From: Anaerolineales bacterium
GTDB lineage: Bacteria; Chloroflexota; Anaerolineae; 4572-78; J111
Assembly (NCBI GenBank): GCA_020634935.1
Contig: JACKAT010000017.1
Location: 37,227 to 101,226, forward strand
Direction: 5' to 3'
DNA: 64,000 bases
Made by a program: the position numbers and the translations under genes. The notes under the pieces are model-generated. The model was given only the letters and a program-made list of their open reading frames with translations. It did no database searches and was not told the origin of the DNA. Of this stretch, positions 60,652 through 64,000 are shown one piece after another; positions within the stretch are counted from its first letter, which is position 1; each line of letters starts with the position of its first letter.

Positions 60652-61686
60652 ATGGCTGAACAACATCCCCAAGTAGATTTTTACAAGGCAACCCCGGTCG
60701 CCCAGAAGATGGCGGCAGACTTAGGCATCAATTTAGACGCCATCCAGGGCAGCGGCGATCACGGCAAAATCACCAAAGACGACGTGCAGCGGGCCAGTTC
60801 AGCCAACGGCGGCTCTCCGGCGGCCAAAACCGAACCAACTCCCAAAGCCGCCCCTGTCGCCAAACCGGCTCCGGCCCCCGCCGCCGAACCGCCGGCCCCT
60901 GCCGCGCCCGTACCGGCGGCTAAACCGGCCCCGGCCGCCCCCGAACCGGCGGCCAAACCGGCCCCCACCCCCGCCGACGATGTATTGGAAAGCATCCCCC
61001 TTAAAGGCATCAGAAAAGTCATCGCCCGGCGCATGACCGAAAGCACCCAAGCCACAGCCCGCGTCACCCTGATGACCGAAGTTGACGCCACCGAGTTCGC
61101 GGCTCTACGGGAGCAGCTCAAAGCCCAATACGCCGGGCCGTGGGGCTTCGCACCCGGTTACAACGACCTATTGGTCATCATTGTGGCCAACGCGCTGCGC
61201 GAATTCCCTTACATGAACGCTCGCTTCTCGCCCGACGGCGAAGCCATCGAACGGCTCAAACCGGTCCACATGGGCATCGCCGTCGATACCGACCGGGGCT
61301 TGCTGGTGCCGGTCGTCAAAAACGCCGACAAAAAAGGCTTGCAGGCCATCGGCGCGGAGTTTCGCGAACTGACCAAAAAGGCTCGCTCCGGCAAAGCCGC
61401 GCCCGATGAACTTGTCGGCAGCACCTTTTCCATCTCCAGCCTGGGTACCTTCCGGGTCGATGCCTTCACGCCGGTCATCAACCTACCCGAAGCCGCCATT
61501 CTGGGCGTCGGCCGCATCAAAGAAAAACCCGTCGTCAAAGACGGCGAAATCGTCATCCGCAAAATGATGACCCTCAGCCTCGTCTTCGACCACCGCCTGA
61601 CCGACGGCGCTCCCGCCGCCCGCTTCCTCGATTACATCTGCGAGCTTATTGAAGACCCGGCCATGCTGTTTATTGCCCGGCGGTAG
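60652..61686 (+). CDS. 2-oxoacid dehydrogenase E2-type acyltransferase lacking a lipoyl domain
   Basis: E2 enzymes transfer acyl groups from lipoyl-lysine to CoA. The 344-residue product has a peripheral-subunit-binding domain (about 10-45, ATPVAQKMAADLGINLDAIQGSG), an Ala/Pro linker (about 50-108) and a catalytic domain (about 115-344) with the active-site histidine in VFDHRLTDGAPAARFLD (about 314) and the GTFRVDAFTPVIN block near 264. The lipoyl domain that normally precedes these parts is absent, and 51 bases upstream of the ATG lies only the promoter, so it was not cut off by a frameshift within the gap. The protein may use a lipoyl domain from another protein or serve as a structural or alternative acyltransferase. 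No E1 or E3 gene is nearby. Confidence 0.85.
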   Translation: MAEQHPQVDFYKATPVAQKMAADLGINLDAIQGSGDHGKITKDDVQRASSANGGSPAAKTEPTPKAAPVAKPAPAPAAEPPAPAAPVPAAKPAPAAPEPAAKPAPTPADDVLESIPLKGIRKVIARRMTESTQATARVTLMTEVDATEFAALREQLKAQYAGPWGFAPGYNDLLVIIVANALREFPYMNARFSPDGEAIERLKPVHMGIAVDTDRGLLVPVVKNADKKGLQAIGAEFRELTKKARSGKAAPDELVGSTFSISSLGTFRVDAFTPVINLPEAAILGVGRIKEKPVVKDGEIVIRKMMTLSLVFDHRLTDGAPAARFLDYICELIEDPAMLFIARR

Positions 61687-61757
61687 GGCGCGGTAACTAA
61701 TCCAAGTTACCATGTGGCCGAAAAGCCAATATTCCTTACAATCAACGCGCGAAGTAA

Positions 61758-61820
61758 GGAGCAAGGAGTAAGGAGTAAGTGATTTCGCTCTCCTACTTCT
61801 TACTCCCTACTCCTTACTCC
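61758..61820. repeat. Long inverted repeat of AAGGAGT iterations
   Basis: Left arm 61758-61779 and right arm 61799-61820 are 22 bases each and complementary at 20 positions. Each arm is itself an iteration of a seven-base unit, AAGGAGT. The loop is 19 bases. No T tract follows. Confidence 0.75.
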
Positions 61821-62210
61821 CATAATCCTTTGCCGGTCTCACAAAATCGATCACCCCCCCAAGAAAATCATCTCAGCGACTCACATAATCGGTTGTTCGA
61901 CTCACATAATCGTTGAGTGGTCTTATATAATCGTTGGGTTGACTCACCTAATCATTGGCCCGTCTTATATAATCATTCGCTTGTCTTAGATATCCGTTGG
62001 AACGCTTATATAATCGTTCGGTTGTCTTATATAATCGTTGAACTGACTCACCTAATCGTTGGCTTGTCTTATATAATCATTAGCTTGTCTTACAAAATCC
62101 GTTGGAATTCTTATATAATCCTGTAACTGACAGCCATAATCCGGGTTTTGAGTCACATAATTCGTTGCAACACGGATACAATCCACCCTCCGCCTAACAA
62201 AATTGCGTTA
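61820..62210. repeat. 21-bp tandem repeat array with TATAAT-like core
   Basis: About 17 units, most exactly 21 bases, repeat from 61820 to about 62210. The clearest are at 61880, 61901, 61922, 61943, 61964, 62005, 62026, 62047, 62068 and 62089. The unit is CTTATATAATCGTTGG (or CTCACATAATCGTTGG, CTCACCTAATCGTTGG) plus about five variable bases. Edge units are decayed. Further units seem present near 62281 and 62301. Spacers are not unique, so this is not CRISPR. Confidence 0.9.
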
Positions 62211-62439
62211 TCGTTTCGCGTCCTCCGGCTCATGAACTTCAGAAAAAAGCCACCCTGCGCCGGGTAGAGATGAAGGCAACACATAATCCTCTTTAGTCCC
62301 CTAAAATCGTGCCAATTTTCTTCTAACTATTGGCAACTCCACTTGCATTCCCCCCCCAAATTCGTTATCCTTTTTATAGTAGTGCGCAGACACCGATAAA
62401 TCGTAACTAGACATCTCAATCCCAACAGGAGAAATACCT

Positions 62440-63963
62440 ATGCTCGCTAAAGTGACCAGTTGCGCCGTGGTTGGCCTTGAAGGCGTCCTCATTTCCGTCG
62501 AAGTCGATATCGCCCGCGGCCTGCCCTCGATGACCATCGTCGGCCTGCCCGATACCGCCGTGCAGGAGAGCCGCGAGCGCGTTCGAGCCGCCATCAAGAA
62601 TTCCGGTTTGCCCTTCCCCTCGGCCCGCGTTACCGTCAATCTGGCTCCGGCCGATATCCGCAAGGCCGGCCCGGCCTACGACCTGCCGATAGCCATCGGC
62701 ATCCTGCTGGCCAATGAGCAGATATTCGGCGATGTCGAGCCAGCCATCATCATGGGCGAACTGTCGCTCGATGGGGGGGTGCGCCACATCAGCGGCGCGC
62801 TGCCGATGGCCAACCAGGCCAAAAAAGAAGGCTTCACCACGCTTTTTGTCCCGGCCGAAGATGCACCCCAAGCGGCGCTGATCGACAGCGTCACCGTCTA
62901 TCCTGTCGAATCACTTCTGGATTTGATCGACCACCTCAGCGGCCACAAAAAGCTGGCCCCGTACGAAATGAAATTCTCGCTTAACGGCAACGGCGCGACG
63001 CCGCCCTACGCCAGTGATCTGTCCGAAATCAAGGGTCAAGAACATGTCAAGCGAGCCGTCGAAGTCGCTGCGGCCGGAGCGCACAACTTGCTGATGTCCG
63101 GCCCGCCCGGCTCCGGCAAAACCCTCATCGCTCGCTCGATGCCGGGTATTTTGCCTCGCCTCGATATCGACGAAGCCCTTGACGTGACCCGCATCTACTC
63201 CGTGGCCGATCAGCTTTCACATGATGAGCCGCTCATTCGCCACCGTCCTTTTCGCGCGCCGCACCACACCGTCAGCTACGCCGGCCTCATCGGCGGCGGG
63301 CGCTGGCCTAAACCCGGCGAAATTAGCCTGGCCCATCGCGGCGTCCTCTTCCTCGACGAGCTGCCGGAGTTCGGCACGCGGATGCTGGAGATGCTGCGCC
63401 AGCCGCTCGAAGATAAGATCGTGGCCATCAGCCGCTCGGCCGGATCGCTGACCTACCCGGCCAACTTCATCCTGATCGGCTCGATGAACCCCTGCCCCTG
63501 CGGCTTCTACACCGATCCCGAAAAGGAGTGTACCTGCTCCGTGTCGATGGTCAAGAGTTATCAGAAAAAAATATCCGGCCCCCTCATGGACCGGATCGAT
63601 ATTCACGTCGAAGTCCCCCGCGTCCCCTTCGACAAACTCAGCAGCCAGCGCACCGGCGAAACCAGCGCCGCCGTCCGCGATCGGGTCGAGGCCGCTCGCA
63701 CCGTCCAGCGCGATCGCTTCAAAGACACTCCCCTCCAAACCAACGCCGATATGGGCCCCGCCGAAATCCGCCAATTTTGCCCGCTGGATGAGACCAGCAC
63801 CAACCTGCTTAAAGCGGCCATGCAGCAAATGCAGTTGAGCGCCCGGGCCTATCATCGCATCCTCAAGCTGGCCCGCACCATCGCCGATTTGGTCGGGGCA
63901 GAACAGATCCAGACCGCCCACATCGCCGAGGCGATTCAGTATCGGCCTCGGCGGCAGGTTTAG
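62440..63963 (+). CDS. comM: ComM/YifB-family AAA ATPase (magnesium-chelatase-like)
   Basis: ComM-type proteins are hexameric helicases that promote branch migration during natural transformation. The 507-residue product has an N-terminal ChlI-like domain (about 1-135, VEVDIARGLPSMTIVGLPDTAV), a linker, and an AAA domain with Walker A GPPGSGKT (about 222-229), Walker B GVLFLDELPEF (about 304-314) and SMNPCPCGFYTDPEKECTC (about 348-366), a cysteine-rich loop typical of the family. The C-terminal domain (about 405-500) ends near HIAEAIQYRPRRQV. Length is normal. The start follows AGGAGAA. It is downstream of the 21-base array, which therefore lies in its upstream regulatory region. No other competence genes are in the window. 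Confidence 0.94.
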   Translation: MLAKVTSCAVVGLEGVLISVEVDIARGLPSMTIVGLPDTAVQESRERVRAAIKNSGLPFPSARVTVNLAPADIRKAGPAYDLPIAIGILLANEQIFGDVEPAIIMGELSLDGGVRHISGALPMANQAKKEGFTTLFVPAEDAPQAALIDSVTVYPVESLLDLIDHLSGHKKLAPYEMKFSLNGNGATPPYASDLSEIKGQEHVKRAVEVAAAGAHNLLMSGPPGSGKTLIARSMPGILPRLDIDEALDVTRIYSVADQLSHDEPLIRHRPFRAPHHTVSYAGLIGGGRWPKPGEISLAHRGVLFLDELPEFGTRMLEMLRQPLEDKIVAISRSAGSLTYPANFILIGSMNPCPCGFYTDPEKECTCSVSMVKSYQKKISGPLMDRIDIHVEVPRVPFDKLSSQRTGETSAAVRDRVEAARTVQRDRFKDTPLQTNADMGPAEIRQFCPLDETSTNLLKAAMQQMQLSARAYHRILKLARTIADLVGAEQIQTAHIAEAIQYRPRRQV

Positions 63964-64000
63964 GCGATTAGAAGTAACCTACTAGACTGAACCGTACCTC

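Larger units (their letters stand above)
61687..62439. other. Repeat-filled intergenic region before comM
   Basis: This 753-base gap holds an inverted repeat of AAGGAGT iterations (61758-61820) and the 21-base tandem array (61820-62210) with decayed units up to about 62310. A short open frame inside the array (61917-62126) translates as a seven-residue periodic peptide that simply follows the DNA period, without a ribosome site. I do not call it a gene. Confidence 0.75.

Noticed and set aside
60799..61121. Gly/Ala-rich antisense frames over the E2 linker
   Set aside because: They arise from the Ala/Pro-rich linker codons read backwards.
61917..62126. Open frame with seven-residue periodicity inside the array
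   Set aside because: The periodicity follows from the 21-base DNA unit. No ribosome site or other coding evidence was seen.
61820..62210. The array as CRISPR
   Set aside because: Units are only 21 bases with no unique spacers, and there are no cas genes.
1..64000. tRNA, rRNA, transposase, integrase or phage genes
   Set aside because: None could be recognised in gaps or frames by reading; a dedicated search might still find a tRNA.

Overview
The window looks like one chromosomal contig of a Chloroflexota bacterium, probably Anaerolineae-like. This is an inference from gene content, not from a marker gene. The clues are a sufC-B-D-S-U operon with a divergent SufR, secreted proteins with Pro/Thr linkers and a FLPMIIK-type tail motif, FHA proteins with extracellular Ig and SH3 domains, DUF4015-type hydrolases, and giant AAA/TPR proteins. 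I see no rRNA, tRNA, CRISPR array, transposase or phage gene. Base composition is moderate and fairly even, so nothing marks a large recent island.

Region 1 (1-13.8 kb) is a sulfur-mobilisation and Fe-S biogenesis block. A partial nucleotidyltransferase is followed by an FprA-type ferredoxin-NADP reductase with its own promoter. Next comes a thiocarboxylate cysteine-synthesis set (sulfur carrier protein, rhodanese-E1 fusion, CysM/CysK-like synthase). The suf operon follows, with a Rieske ferredoxin and a DUF59 gene at its end. A divergent sufR and an Mrp/ApbC ATPase close the block. A dyad resembling a SufR site sits between the two divergent promoters and overlaps the sufC -35.

Region 2 (13.8-35.4 kb) is mostly envelope and signalling: a DinB-fold protein, an ECF sigma/anti-sigma pair with a TolB-like propeller, a glycoside-hydrolase-like protein with a dead deacetylase tail, two lipoproteins and two FHA transmembrane proteins sharing Ig-like modules, a soluble histidine kinase, a winged-helix protein, an MBL-fold hydrolase, a TPR protein, a 1409-residue repeat adhesin-like protein and a protein with an LPxTG-type tail.

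Region 3 (35.4-46 kb) is housekeeping: an M16 peptidase, exonuclease VII subunits separated by an epimerase, a polysaccharide deacetylase, RqcH, TerC, a small protein with a duplicated motif, and GalT.

Region 4 (46-60 kb) is a hybrid sensor kinase plus response regulator, convergent with a two-gene operon of giant proteins. The first is a 2261-residue AAA ATPase/TPR/transmembrane/beta-propeller protein. The second is a 1193-residue AAA ATPase/Ser-Thr kinase/phosphotransferase. This pair is my best candidate for an undescribed system: an ATPase-gated, membrane-spanning receptor coupled to a protein kinase, whose phosphothreonine output could be read by FHA proteins like those in region 2.

Region 5 (60-64 kb) has a lipoyl-less E2 acyltransferase, a striking 21-bp tandem array of TATAAT-like units, and a ComM/YifB AAA protein. 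Several intergenic gaps carry hairpins or foldback repeats, and one (60303-60456) may be a structured RNA.
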